In this document: positions 45,651 through 54,917 of the stretch, in pieces
Layout of the letters: every line of letters starts with the position of its first letter
Position numbering within the stretch: position 1 is the stretch's first letter
Assembly (NCBI GenBank): GCA_963787345.1
Contig: CAWBCW010000027.1
Coordinates: forward strand, 186,001-250,000
Direction: 5' to 3'
Length of the DNA: 64,000 nt
DNA from: Bacillus_BD sp963787345
Lineage (GTDB): Bacteria > Bacillota > Bacilli > Bacillales > Cytobacillaceae
Program-made: the position numbers and the translations under genes
Notes under the pieces: generated by a model
What the model was told of the DNA's origin: nothing
What the model saw: only the letters and a program-made list of their open reading frames with translations
Databases searched by the model: none

Positions 45651-45723
45651 CAGTTTGACTGATCGGCTGTACCTAATTGCACTTATTTAAATCCATTGTA
45701 ATTAGATTAATCATATATGTCAA
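45647..45723 (-). promoter_or_regulatory. sbp promoter and sulfur-leader motif (copy C)
   Basis: TTGACA (45723-45718), 17 bp, TACAAT (45700-45695); 28 bases later CCGATCAG-TCAAA-CTGAAGG (45666-45647), where the stem is TCAG/CTGA instead of TCGG/CCGA. Confidence 0.75.
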
Positions 45724-45829
45724 CTAAGTATTTTATCTTTTCTAAAAATTTATTTTTATTAATTATCTTCTCCTCTTTCAAATATTAATTTTCTTATGAT
45801 TTAATTTTTACATCCCCCTAAAAACACAC

Positions 45830-45912
45830 TTGACTTATTGGAATTATATGTTTTATCATATTCTTACGTTAAAAACATAAATATTTCGAATCGCTGATTG
45901 GACTACCAAAGG
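45830..45912 (+). promoter_or_regulatory. yezD promoter and sulfur-leader motif (copy D)
   Basis: TTGACT (45830-45835), 18 bp, TATCAT (45854-45859); 34 bases later CTGATTGG-ACTA-CCAAAGG (45894-45912), stem TTGG/CCAA. GGAATT sits in the spacer (45840-45845). Divergent from the sbp promoter. The gap 45544-45980 is filled by these two leaders. Confidence 0.72.
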
Positions 45913-45950
45913 CGCCTAACTCTTATACGGGATAGGTGCCTTATTTTTTT
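45909..45950 (+). terminator. Attenuator terminator before yezD
   Basis: AAGGCGCCTA pairs with TAGGTGCCTT, followed by ATTTTTTT, 31 bases before the yezD start. Confidence 0.82.
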
Positions 45951-45980
45951 ATCAACAATCAAAAAATAGGAGGAATGGGT

Positions 45981-46121
45981 ATGGCAATCATTGATCAAGG
46001 AAAATTACAAAATATTTTAGACTTATTAGAGAAAATTAAATTTGGTTCACTAACAATCGTTATTCATGAAGGAAAAATCACCCAATTAGATGTGGTCGAA
46101 AAGCACCGATTTCAAAAGTAG
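45981..46121 (+). CDS. yezD: YezD family (DUF2292) small protein
   Basis: 46 residues, ATG seven bases after AGGAGG. LLEKIKFGSLTIVIHEGKITQLDVVEKHRF is the whole-domain pattern of DUF2292/YezD: one helix then two strands ending in an EKxRF motif. YezD proteins often lie beside sulfate assimilation genes; the job is unknown. Sharing the leader motif with sbp and ssu supports a sulfur-starvation role. Confidence 0.8.
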   Translation: MAIIDQGKLQNILDLLEKIKFGSLTIVIHEGKITQLDVVEKHRFQK

Positions 46122-46237
46122 ATAAATAGCAATGTTATTTTCCCATTATTCGACAACTGCTTTCTAAATAAAGAAACATAAGTTCACAAAAATAGTGGCA
46201 AACTTAATTTGAAGACAAGAAAGGAGTTTTTTACATT

Positions 46238-46375
46238 ATGACGAAGAAATTCAATAAAGGCAGTAAAAACCAAAATGCACCTGAGTTACACGGTAAAACT
46301 CCAGTTAGTGGGGACAATAGCAAAGGGAATAAACGAAATAAAGATCAAAATGATAAAACAGATGGGATTGTTTAA
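46238..46375 (+). CDS. Small Lys/Asn-rich protein, possibly spore-associated
   Basis: 45 residues (MTKKFNKGSKNQNAPELHGK...TDGIV). AAGGAG is eleven bases upstream and a perfect terminator follows. The composition (Lys, Asn, Gly, no Cys, no hydrophobic core) is like minor small acid-soluble spore proteins, but I do not recognise a specific family. Function unknown. Confidence 0.6.
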   Translation: MTKKFNKGSKNQNAPELHGKTPVSGDNSKGNKRNKDQNDKTDGIV

Positions 46376-46389
46376 GTCTCATTCAACAG

Positions 46390-46417
46390 AAAAACCGGTC
46401 TTATTCGACCGGTTTTT
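46390..46417. terminator. Terminator between converging small genes
   Basis: AAAAACCGGTC / GACCGGTTTTT perfect 11-bp stem; U-tracts both ways. Confidence 0.93.
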
Positions 46418-46419
46418 CC

Positions 46420-46656
46420 TTAGTTTTCTCCGCCTGTAATCTTAATCGCTGCTGTTTCAGTTGTCACATAGGTTGGTACAACATCATTACTATTGTTATT
46501 TTCACCATAAAAGGCATTATCAAGTTTTAAATTAGTTTCTGTTACAGTAGAATCTTCACTTATGCTAGATATACGATTGTTATCCGCATTCATTTTTTCA
46601 TTTAGTTTTAGATTTGCTTCCGTCGCACTTTCATCATTCAGCTGTTCTTGATCCAT
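46420..46656 (-). CDS. Hypothetical 78-residue acidic protein
   Basis: Not recognised. ATG seven bases after AAAGGGGGG. Two related segments (TEANLKLNEKMNADNNRIS and TETNLKLDNAFYGENNNS) suggest an internal duplication. No signal peptide or membrane helix. A spore-surface or matrix protein is conceivable but not supported. Confidence 0.6.
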   Translation of the reverse strand: MDQEQLNDESATEANLKLNEKMNADNNRISSISEDSTVTETNLKLDNAFYGENNNSNDVVPTYVTTETAAIKITGGEN

Positions 46657-46697
46657 TATGTGTCCCCCCTTTATTCCTAGTATGTTTCGATACGAAA

Positions 46698-46720
46698 AAA
46701 ACATCCTTGATGGATGTTTT
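46698..46720 (-). terminator. Terminator of the permease gene at 46720
   Basis: AAAACATCC / GGATGTTTT around the stop codon, with TTTTTT next on the minus strand. Confidence 0.8.
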
Positions 46721-48051
46721 CATTTAATAAATGAGATTAAGGCGATCCCTATAAAAACAACAGCCAATAAGTGGGGACCATTGATCCGAAGACCGACTCG
46801 ATTTCCTGATATTGAGCTAAATCGACTTACCATTAAGTTCAATCCAGAAAAAGGGCTCAAAGCCGTCGTTGTCGTCCAAGTTAATAATAAAGTCAAGGCC
46901 AACGCTAAACTGCTTATCCCTAACTGGCTTGCATCCAATTGCATCGCTAGTACACCAACCGCTGCAATTTGGTGAATCCCAATAAAGGTAAGGGCAAAAA
47001 CGATCGCGAGAATAGCAATTGCAAATAATAGGAATGATTGATGCGATAAAACCGTTAAGATTGAGCTGACTCCATTCATGATACTTGTGCCTTTTAAGGC
47101 AAATGCTAACATCCCTGCACTCATAAATAACATGATTTCATTGTTCATCATTGGTACGGTCTGATCTTTAAAATCCCTCAACGGCGGCAGTAACTCTTTC
47201 CAACTTCGCGAAAGAAGCCCAAATAGAAAGGGAATAACGATAGATAGTAAACAAACAATTACGACCATCGACCAATGGGTAAGTTTTTCAATAAGCACAC
47301 ATGAAAGGATTAATAAAATCACAAATAATCCGAGCTTGTATAAATCATTTCGATGTTTTTTCGTAAAAGGATCAGATCCTATCTCTTCAATCTGTAATGG
47401 ATTTTTCTTAGTCCAAAACGCAAACATAAGGTTCCCTAAAATAAGGGATAAGAACGATAACCCAATTCCATATAAGAAATATTCACTGTATGGAACATTT
47501 TGGTAGTGCAGCACTAATGTCACAGAAGCAAAATAAGGGGACCATAGCATCGCTGTTGAAAATCCAACGACATAGCTTCTGGCTGACATTGCCGATGGAA
47601 GCTTTAGTTCTTCGAGAAAATCATGAATGATTCGAACCGAACCTAGATTTAAAATGGGACCTAAAACAAATAATGTTCCAGTAATTCCGGCATATAACTT
47701 TTTAGGCTGATGCATAAGATTTTTTAACAAAATTGAAACCGATTCAAAATAGCCTCCTATCCTTAGCGGGAGGGCAAGAAGCGGTACTAATGTAATTAAA
47801 CAAAGTAAAGGTAAAATAAGGGAAATCCCCTCGCTTATACCATTGATACCTGTGCCTTTACTTAGCTCAATGACAAATCCCGTTGTCATCATGACTAGTC
47901 CAATAATACGGGGTAAACGATCTGCTTTTGTTGTACTCCCTAGAAAAGCCAATAAGGCAAATAAAACAACGACATACTGAAGCCATATGCTTCCGACGAA
48001 GTATTGAATTAAAAATAATAAACACATTCCTAAAATAAGATAGCTTCTCAT
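46720..48051 (-). CDS. Multi-spanning membrane permease of unknown substrate
   Basis: 443 residues with about eleven hydrophobic helices and two similar halves. Conserved-looking polar turns are LGPILNLGSVRIIHDF and WTTTTALSPFSGLNLMVSR, a pattern found in the ion transporter (IT) superfamily, where such turns form hairpin substrate sites. I cannot place it in a named family. Not obviously linked to the TRAP genes upstream, since a terminator separates them. Confidence 0.55.
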   Translation of the reverse strand: MRSYLILGMCLLFLIQYFVGSIWLQYVVVLFALLAFLGSTTKADRLPRIIGLVMMTTGFVIELSKGTGINGISEGISLILPLLCLITLVPLLALPLRIGGYFESVSILLKNLMHQPKKLYAGITGTLFVLGPILNLGSVRIIHDFLEELKLPSAMSARSYVVGFSTAMLWSPYFASVTLVLHYQNVPYSEYFLYGIGLSFLSLILGNLMFAFWTKKNPLQIEEIGSDPFTKKHRNDLYKLGLFVILLILSCVLIEKLTHWSMVVIVCLLSIVIPFLFGLLSRSWKELLPPLRDFKDQTVPMMNNEIMLFMSAGMLAFALKGTSIMNGVSSILTVLSHQSFLLFAIAILAIVFALTFIGIHQIAAVGVLAMQLDASQLGISSLALALTLLLTWTTTTALSPFSGLNLMVSRFSSISGNRVGLRINGPHLLAVVFIGIALISFIK

Positions 48052-48215
48052 ATCATCGCCCCTTAGAAAAAACGAAATACATAGTCTTAGTTGTTATAGA
48101 AAATCAGGCAAATGGTCCTGATTTTAAAGTTTTGAATATTCACTCGTATTCAGTGTACTCCTCAAACATAAAAGAGTCTAATATTTTAATCCTCAGTTAA
48201 AATTAATGAAAAATC

Positions 48216-48254
48216 AAAAAAGCCATGGCGACTTATAATTGTCACCATGACTTT
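48216..48254 (-). terminator. TRAP operon terminator
   Basis: AAAGTCATGGTGACA and TGTCGCC.. arms (AAAGCCATGG on the + strand) around TTATAAT, then TTTTTT on the minus strand. Confidence 0.85.
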
Positions 48255-48256
48255 AA

Positions 48257-50212
48257 TCATCCTGATATTTGCGGCTTCGGAGTATCATGTTTTTTATAAA
48301 TAAACTGTATTAAGAGTAAACCAACAAATATAACTAACCCAAATAAGTCAGAAAATCCTTCAGGATAGATTAACAATAATCCTGAAATAATAGCTAATAT
48401 TCGTTCAATCCACGATATATTTCGGTACCAGTAACCAACAACCCCGGCCCCAATGGCAATCATTCCAAACATTGCGGTTGAGAACATCCAAATGGCATAA
48501 TACCAAGTTGTATCAATTAACAACAATTCGGGTGATAACACAAACATATATGGAATGATAAAAGCCGCGATAGCTAATTTAGTTGAGTCGATGCCGGTCT
48601 TAATTGGTTCCCCACCAGATATAGCCGCGGCAGAGAATGCAGCAAGAGCAACAGGTGGTGTGATATCCGCAATAATTCCAAAATAAAACACAAACAAGTG
48701 TGCCGATAATTCAGGAATCCCCAGCATTACAATCGCTGGAGCCGCAATCGTTGAAGTGATTACATAATTTGCCGTTGTCGGAGATCCCATTCCGAGAATT
48801 AATGAAGCAATCATCGTTAAAAATAACGTTGGAAGTAATGCGCCATCGGCAATATCTAGTAATCCATTTGCCAATTTTAAACCAAGACCTGTTTTCGTGA
48901 CCACTCCCACAATGATTCCTGCACAAGCTGTTGCCGCTGCAACTCCTAATGCTGTTCTTGCTCCATCCACTAACGCATCAATGATATCTTTAAAACTCAT
49001 CCTCGTCTCTTTACCGAAAGCACTTACAACGATTGAAATCACAATTGAATAGAGCGCTGCCAGCGTAATACTCATTCCTGTCATCAAGAGAAGAATAATC
49101 GCTAGAATTGGAATTAATAAATAAAGTTTTTTCAAAACCTTTTTTCGTTCAGGCATTTCTTCTTTGCTTAATCCACGCAAACCTGTTCTTTTAGCTTCAA
49201 GATGAGTAACAATCCAAACACCCGAAAAGTACAAAATCGCAGGAATCGCCGCCGCCAGAGCAATCTCTGCATACGGAATGCCGATAAACTCTGCCATTAA
49301 AAACGCTGCAGCTCCCATAACGGGAGGCATTAATTGTCCTCCTGTTGAAGAAGAAGCCTCCACCGCTCCAGCAAACTCCTTCCGATAACCTAAGTTTTTC
49401 ATCATTGGAATCGTAAAGGCTCCTGATGTGACAACATTAGCGACGGAACTCCCACTAATGGTTCCTTGTAAGGCACTGGAGAAAATCGCAACTTTAGCAG
49501 GGCCTCCCACTCTTCTTCCTGCAATCAAAAGAGCCAAGTCATTAAAATATCCCCCAACACCTGTTTTAATTAAAAAGGAACCAAATAACAGGAATAAGAA
49601 GATAAACGTAGAGGACACCCCAAGAGGTGTTCCTAAAATTCCTTCAGTTGTATAAAACATCGTTTGTACAAGTCGATCAAGTTCTAAGCCGCGATGCGCT
49701 AAACCTCCCGGCATATAAGGACCGAATAGAGCATATACCATAAAAAGAATGGCAATGATCATAATCGGCAATCCTACTGTACGCCGAGTAGCTTCGAGCA
49801 CCAATAAAATCGCAAGCAATCCGATGATAAAATCTATATCCGTTAAACGGCCGACTCGATTGACGAGCTGATTGATCAATAACGGCCAGTAGGCTCCTAC
49901 CGCTACAGATGCGGCTGCCAAAATTAAATCATACCAAGCTACTCGATGATTTTTGCCCCGATCTTTTTTTCGCGCTGGAAAAAGTAAAAAAATAAGAGCT
50001 AAAGCAAACCCTAAATGAATGGAACGCTGAAGCTGTGCAGTGAGAACACCAAAAATAGATGTATATACTTGAAATAATGAAAAGGCTAATAAGCCAAAAA
50101 AAGCAACCCGCCCTACAATCCCAATTAACTTTCTTGTTCCAGCTTCTGGATCATATTTTTGCAGTAGTTCCTGTTGCTCTTCTTCCGTTAGCGTTTCATA
50201 CTGTTTGCTCAA
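48257..50212 (-). CDS. TRAP transporter fused permease (TAXI type)
   Basis: 651 residues: a four-helix DctQ-like part to about 190 fused to a DctM-like part with many helices. GTISGSSVANVVTSGAFTIP, SSSTGGQLMPPVMGAAAF and GMGSPTTANYVITSTIAAP are the hallmark sequences of fused TAXI permeases. It imports a small carboxylate with Na+ or H+ using the SBP below. It overlaps the DUF1850 gene by 17 bases. Confidence 0.92.
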   Translation of the reverse strand: MSKQYETLTEEEQQELLQKYDPEAGTRKLIGIVGRVAFFGLLAFSLFQVYTSIFGVLTAQLQRSIHLGFALALIFLLFPARKKDRGKNHRVAWYDLILAAASVAVGAYWPLLINQLVNRVGRLTDIDFIIGLLAILLVLEATRRTVGLPIMIIAILFMVYALFGPYMPGGLAHRGLELDRLVQTMFYTTEGILGTPLGVSSTFIFLFLLFGSFLIKTGVGGYFNDLALLIAGRRVGGPAKVAIFSSALQGTISGSSVANVVTSGAFTIPMMKNLGYRKEFAGAVEASSSTGGQLMPPVMGAAAFLMAEFIGIPYAEIALAAAIPAILYFSGVWIVTHLEAKRTGLRGLSKEEMPERKKVLKKLYLLIPILAIILLLMTGMSITLAALYSIVISIVVSAFGKETRMSFKDIIDALVDGARTALGVAAATACAGIIVGVVTKTGLGLKLANGLLDIADGALLPTLFLTMIASLILGMGSPTTANYVITSTIAAPAIVMLGIPELSAHLFVFYFGIIADITPPVALAAFSAAAISGGEPIKTGIDSTKLAIAAFIIPYMFVLSPELLLIDTTWYYAIWMFSTAMFGMIAIGAGVVGYWYRNISWIERILAIISGLLLIYPEGFSDLFGLVIFVGLLLIQFIYKKHDTPKPQISG

Positions 50213-50723
50213 TGATGTTCACTCCTTTCCATTCCTGCCATCTATTAATTTTTTCAACTTTTATGCGAATCCATGTCCCCGGTTCAATATAATCCGATAA
50301 AGGATATTCTTTTCCTTTATAAATAAGCGTGTGATGTGCTCGTACTTTTCCTAGTCTTAAATCAAACGAAGGAAAATAATTATTCATATTTCTCAAATAA
50401 TACTTACCATCTTTCTGTTCAAACCTTTCCCCTTTACCAGCTTGGGACGGCATTCCAATTGAAAAATCCTCATACTCTAATTGATATTGCTTTATTTTCC
50501 CTTCTTTTGTTACTGTATAGCTCTCAATAACATCTGATAAATGAATGGAATGTGTATATTTCACTTGAAACTGTTCACCTGTCGAAATGGGAATATAAGC
50601 TAGAACTTGGCCACTATTTTCGAATTGAAAGACTAAGCAATTTTTAAAAGGAGTTAAGATGATACCGATTAAAACAAGGGCGATGAATATCAGGATTAAA
50701 AATCTTCGCATTTTTAAGGTCAT
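50196..50723 (-). CDS. DUF1850 membrane-anchored protein of the TAXI operon
   Basis: 175 residues from ATG 50723. One N-terminal membrane helix (about 9-27), then an external domain beginning VKYTHSIHLSDVIESYTV, the recognisable start of DUF1850. Genes of this family regularly lie between TAXI binding protein and fused permease. Role unknown. Weak ribosome site (TTGGTGA). Confidence 0.8.
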   Translation of the reverse strand: MTLKMRRFLILIFIALVLIGIILTPFKNCLVFQFENSGQVLAYIPISTGEQFQVKYTHSIHLSDVIESYTVTKEGKIKQYQLEYEDFSIGMPSQAGKGERFEQKDGKYYLRNMNNYFPSFDLRLGKVRAHHTLIYKGKEYPLSDYIEPGTWIRIKVEKINRWQEWKGVNIIEQTV

Positions 50724-50756
50724 TTTTTTCACCAATCAATTGAATGAGATGAAAAT

Positions 50757-50783
50757 GACCGGCCTAAGTTCTCTTGGCCGGCC
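50757..50783 (-). terminator. Intergenic hairpin after the TAXI SBP gene
   Basis: CCGGCC/GGCCGG stem between the SBP and DUF1850 genes with only a TCATTTTC tail. It may partly stop transcription or shield the SBP message, giving more SBP than permease. Confidence 0.5.
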
Positions 50784-50802
50784 ACATCTAAATTTTCTGT
50801 AC

Positions 50803-51792
50803 CTACTGGGCTGCAGACACACCAATTTCATCGAAATACTTTTGTGCTCCAGGATGAACGTCAATGCCAACGCCATTTAAAGCGTTTTCTACTTTAATTA
50901 ATTTAGCCTTTGCATGCTGCACTCCATCCATATTTTCAAAAAGAGCTTTTGTAATATTGTAGACAAGGTCTTCTGATAAATCACTTCGAACAACCAACAT
51001 CGCTTGAACTGCTACGGTGGATACCGCTTCTTCTAACCCATACGTTCCAGCTGTTATTTCATCTCCAACATAAAAGGGATACTTTTCAATTAACGCATCT
51101 ATTTTTTCTTTCTCAATCGGTACAATCACAATATCTTCTGTAGCCGCCATGCCCTCTACCGCACCTGTTGGCGTCCCCGCAGTTACAAATGCAGCATCAA
51201 TCATTCCATCTTGAATTCCAGTCGTAGATTCATCAAAGGAAAGGTCTTGTTTTCGAATATCTTCAAATGTCATGCCGTGAACCTCTAGAATTTGTTCGGC
51301 ATTAAGAGCAGTCCCTGAGCCTGGTGCCCCAACCGAAACCTTTTTCCCTTTCAAATCTTCAACGGACTTTATCCCCGACTTTGCAGTTGTAACAATTTGA
51401 ATCGTTTCTGGATAAAGCGTTCCAATGGCTTGGATATTATCAACCGGATTCCCTTCAAACATCATCGTTCCCTCAACAGCATAGGATGAAATGTCGGTTT
51501 GCGAAAAGGCAATTTCAGCATTACCGTCTTTTAAAGTTGTCATATTTTCTGCTGACGCACCGGACGTTTCTGCGTTTGTTTCAATTCCCGTTTCATCTGA
51601 AATGATGTTGGCAAAAGCACCTCCTAACGGGTAATATGTACCACCCGTACCCCCTGTTAAAATACTAATAAACTTTAATGATTCTGATTGTTCCCCGTCC
51701 TCATTAGTACTTGAACTTGAGCCGCTACAGGCAGCCAAAACTAGCCCTAAAACAAGTAACATAATCATCGAAAATGAGTATCTTTTTTTCAA
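50803..51792 (-). CDS. TAXI family TRAP solute-binding lipoprotein
   Basis: 329 residues. Lipobox VLAAC (Cys22). GGTGGTYYPLGGAFANIIS and SGASAENMTTLKDGNAEIAFSQ are typical of the TAXI (TRAP-associated extracytoplasmic immunogenic) family. First gene of the operon. Ligand not evident; glutamate or other carboxylates are the usual guess. Confidence 0.92.
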   Translation of the reverse strand: MKKRYSFSMIMLLVLGLVLAACSGSSSSTNEDGEQSESLKFISILTGGTGGTYYPLGGAFANIISDETGIETNAETSGASAENMTTLKDGNAEIAFSQTDISSYAVEGTMMFEGNPVDNIQAIGTLYPETIQIVTTAKSGIKSVEDLKGKKVSVGAPGSGTALNAEQILEVHGMTFEDIRKQDLSFDESTTGIQDGMIDAAFVTAGTPTGAVEGMAATEDIVIVPIEKEKIDALIEKYPFYVGDEITAGTYGLEEAVSTVAVQAMLVVRSDLSEDLVYNITKALFENMDGVQHAKAKLIKVENALNGVGIDVHPGAQKYFDEIGVSAAQ

Positions 51793-52006
51793 AAAAATTC
51801 CCCCTTGACTTTGATTGTTGTTTAATCTATCCTATTTACCCGAATATTCTAACAATAATCATATATCTAAACATCCTAATAGTCATCATACGTTTGTACC
51901 AAAATTTTAGTACAACTACTTTCTTCAGATTTTGGATTCACTTATTTCAGCATTCGACATCGTTTGGTATAATACTCTCATGAAACTTTGAAAGGACTAA
52001 TCGAAT

Positions 52007-52444
52007 ATGACGGTAAACACAATAGAAGTGAAAGCAGTAAGCAACGAACAAGAATTAAAAGAAGCATTTGTCATTAGAAGAAAAGTGTTCGTAGACGAAC
52101 AACAAGTACCTGAGGAAGAAGAGATTGATGCATTAGAATCAGAAGCAGCTCATTTTATCTTATCGATTAATAAAAAGCCTGCTGGTGCAGGCCGTTTAAG
52201 AGTTGTGGAAGGATATGGGAAAATTGAACGAATTTGTATATTAAAAGAAGATCGCGGTACTGGTGCTGGAAAAGCCCTAATGGATCATATTCAAGCCTTC
52301 GCCCTTGAAAATGGCTTAAATAAATTAAAGTTAAATGCTCAAATCCAAGCAATTCCATTTTATAGTAAATTAGGTTATGAAACCGTATCAGAAGAATTTC
52401 TTGACGCTGGAATTCCCCATAAAACAATGGTAAAAAAACTTTAA
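52007..52444 (+). CDS. GNAT family N-acetyltransferase
   Basis: 145 residues, ATG after GAAAGGACT. The acetyl-CoA loop is RICILKEDRGTGAGKALMDH (about 68-87); VRRKVFVDEQQVPEEEE-type N-terminus and KLNAQIQAIPFYSKLGYE C-terminus place it with the YjcF/ElaA-like branch. YjcF lies near yjcD in B. subtilis, which agrees with the neighbour here. Substrate unknown. Confidence 0.82.
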   Translation: MTVNTIEVKAVSNEQELKEAFVIRRKVFVDEQQVPEEEEIDALESEAAHFILSINKKPAGAGRLRVVEGYGKIERICILKEDRGTGAGKALMDHIQAFALENGLNKLKLNAQIQAIPFYSKLGYETVSEEFLDAGIPHKTMVKKL

Positions 52445-52467
52445 AGCTCCTATTATAGGGGCTTTTT
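52443..52467 (+). terminator. Terminator after the GNAT gene
   Basis: AAAGCTCC / GGGGCTTTTT with a TATTATA loop. Confidence 0.8.
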
Positions 52468-52617
52468 GCTATTATTTATTCACTTTTCAAAAGTTGAGTC
52501 ATTTCAATACACACTTTAGAAAGTACTAAAATTTTGATATGATTATGGATGTCGATTTTTCCATAGAAGTGTTTATATTCTACACTAATGAGTAAGTTAC
52601 AAAGGATGAATTCATAA

Positions 52618-54915
52618 ATGACAATGAAAACAGCGATAAAAGAAGATCAATTAATCCATCTGGAAACGATCGATCGTTCTGCTTATCAAAGAGTGTATGA
52701 AGAAGGAAAAAAAGGACAGTTATCTTGTCCTGTATGCTCCGAGCAAGTACGCCTTATTTTAGGTATTGAAAAAGCACCCTATTTCCAACATATATCGAAG
52801 AAAAATAAAGCTTGCCAGTTTGAAATAATCGAAAGCGAAGTCGCTGCAACGATTGAACCAGAACAAGAACGAGAAATTAATGGCTTTCGGCTTCCTAAAT
52901 CTAAAGCCATTTCTGAATCAACAGACAAACCAAAATCATTCAAACTAGCGAAAACTATAAAAGGGATCCCTGACTTTCAAACAAATCATAAAGAAATGCC
53001 AATCGCACGCTCCTCTTATATTAATGCACTTCAACAACATCATATTCATTTGGATCACAATCAGACGGAAGCTGTCATTCATCCAAACGGTGCCTTGCTC
53101 GTTCTTGCTGGAGCGGGAAGCGGAAAAACAAGAGTATTAACCGCAAGAACAGCTTATCTTTTAACCGATCAAGGTGTTGAAGCAAATCGGATTATGCTTG
53201 TTACATTTACAGCCAAAGCAGCGAAAGAAATGAAGGAAAGACTCTTAACCTATCCATCTATTCAAAAAGGCAAGATCCAACAACTCGTATCAGGTACCTT
53301 TCACAGTTTATTTTATCGGATTCTCAGTCATCACCAGCCGCAAAAATGGAACAGTCAAAAACTGTTAAATAAAGAGTGGCAGCGACGTCAAATCTTGAAA
53401 GAAGCAGGCAAAACATTGGATCTTGATGAAAAAGAATTTGCTTATGATGCCGCAATCCAACAAATCGGTCTTTGGAAAAATTCATTACTTTCTCCAAAGG
53501 AAGTAAAGCCAACATCAACTTGGGAAGAAAACACCGCTTTTTTATATAAAAAATATGAAGAATTTAAACAACAACAAGAACTATTTGATTTCGATGACAT
53601 GTTAACAGGCTGTTATGAATTATTTCGGGACGACACTAAATTACTACAACTCTATCAAAATCGATTCGAGCACTTTCTTATCGATGAGTTCCAAGATATT
53701 AATAAAGTTCAATATGAGCTAATCAAGCTGCTTTCAGCCAAGCAAAAAAATGTCTTTGCGGTAGGTGACGATGACCAAGCTGTTTATGCCTTTCGAGGCA
53801 GCAACCCGCAATATTTACGAGAATTCGAAAAGGATTTTCCCCATGCAGAAGTTGTGCTGTTAAGCGAGAATTATCGTTCATCCCATAATATCGTTTCAAT
53901 GGCCAACAGAATCATTTCGGAAAACAAACAGCGAAGGCCAAAAAAAATGCATGCACAATATGCCAATGAAAAGAAGCCGATGTTATTTTTTCCATATGAT
54001 GAGGAAGAGGAAGCGACTATGATTGTCACTGATATTGGAGAGAAAATTGCAGATGGTGCAAATCCGAATGATTTTGCGATTCTTTTCCGAACCAATACAT
54101 CTAGCCGGGCTATATTTGAAAGACTTACCAACTCTAGTTTTCCTTTCAACATCGATCAGGATATTGAATCCTTTTATGAACGATTTATCGTTCGCAGCAT
54201 GTTAGGCTTTTTAAAACTAAGTATAAATGAAGATGATCCTTCAGCAATGTCCGATATTTTTCCAGCTTTATTTCTTAAACAAAATATTTTAAATGATATG
54301 AAGGCAGAAAGCATTTTGAAGGACTCTACATTGCTGCAATGTTTGAATGAAGTAAAAACTAAGTTTGCCTTTCAAGAGCGAAAAATTAAAAAGGTTTTAC
54401 CTGTCGTTCGTTCCCTTTCGTCCCTAACACCGCTCGAGGCGATAAATAAAGTGGATGAAGAACTCGGGTTTCAGGAGTTTTTAAAAAAACGAGGCAGTGA
54501 AGGGAACCAGTGGGATAAAGGCTCCGATGATCTTCGAGATCTCAAAGTAGCTTCTAAAAACTTTACATCCATTCAAGAATTTTTACAGCACACAAACCAT
54601 ATGGCAGCGATGAATAAAGAAATCAAAAAGCAAAGTAAACAACGAAAAGACGGAATTACATTAAGTACCATTCATCGTGCCAAAGGATTAGAATATAAAA
54701 TTGTCTATATCATCGGTACAGTTGACGGCAGTTTGCCCCATGATTTTTCCCTGGAATCTTTCCGTGCGGGTGATCTTGAACCGCTTGAAGAAGAAAGGCG
54801 GTTGCTCTATGTCGCCATTACCCGAGCAAAGGATGCATTGTACCTTTCAGTCCCGGGGCATTGGCGGGGAAAAAAGGCGAAACCATCAAGATTTATAACA
54901 AGTATTCGATATTGA
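52618..54915 (+). CDS. yjcD: UvrD/Rep-like DNA helicase with CoiA-like N-terminus (YjcD)
   Basis: 765 residues. First about 75 residues hold a possible zinc site C37, C40, His58 and C66 (SCPVCSEQV, YFQHISKKNKAC), like the start of CoiA. The SF1A helicase core follows: Walker A AGAGSGKT (164-171), FTAKAAKEM, DEFQDIN, GDDDQAVYAFRGS, STIHRAKGLEY and VAITRAKD. It should unwind 3'-tailed DNA in repair. The placing next to spoVIF and yjcZ matches B. subtilis yjcD. Confidence 0.9.
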   Translation: MTMKTAIKEDQLIHLETIDRSAYQRVYEEGKKGQLSCPVCSEQVRLILGIEKAPYFQHISKKNKACQFEIIESEVAATIEPEQEREINGFRLPKSKAISESTDKPKSFKLAKTIKGIPDFQTNHKEMPIARSSYINALQQHHIHLDHNQTEAVIHPNGALLVLAGAGSGKTRVLTARTAYLLTDQGVEANRIMLVTFTAKAAKEMKERLLTYPSIQKGKIQQLVSGTFHSLFYRILSHHQPQKWNSQKLLNKEWQRRQILKEAGKTLDLDEKEFAYDAAIQQIGLWKNSLLSPKEVKPTSTWEENTAFLYKKYEEFKQQQELFDFDDMLTGCYELFRDDTKLLQLYQNRFEHFLIDEFQDINKVQYELIKLLSAKQKNVFAVGDDDQAVYAFRGSNPQYLREFEKDFPHAEVVLLSENYRSSHNIVSMANRIISENKQRRPKKMHAQYANEKKPMLFFPYDEEEEATMIVTDIGEKIADGANPNDFAILFRTNTSSRAIFERLTNSSFPFNIDQDIESFYERFIVRSMLGFLKLSINEDDPSAMSDIFPALFLKQNILNDMKAESILKDSTLLQCLNEVKTKFAFQERKIKKVLPVVRSLSSLTPLEAINKVDEELGFQEFLKKRGSEGNQWDKGSDDLRDLKVASKNFTSIQEFLQHTNHMAAMNKEIKKQSKQRKDGITLSTIHRAKGLEYKIVYIIGTVDGSLPHDFSLESFRAGDLEPLEEERRLLYVAITRAKDALYLSVPGHWRGKKAKPSRFITSIRY

Positions 54916-54917
54916 TA

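Noticed and set aside
46720..50212. One operon of the 46.7-kb permease with the TRAP genes
   Set aside because: A good terminator at 48216-48254 and a 200-bp gap separate them.
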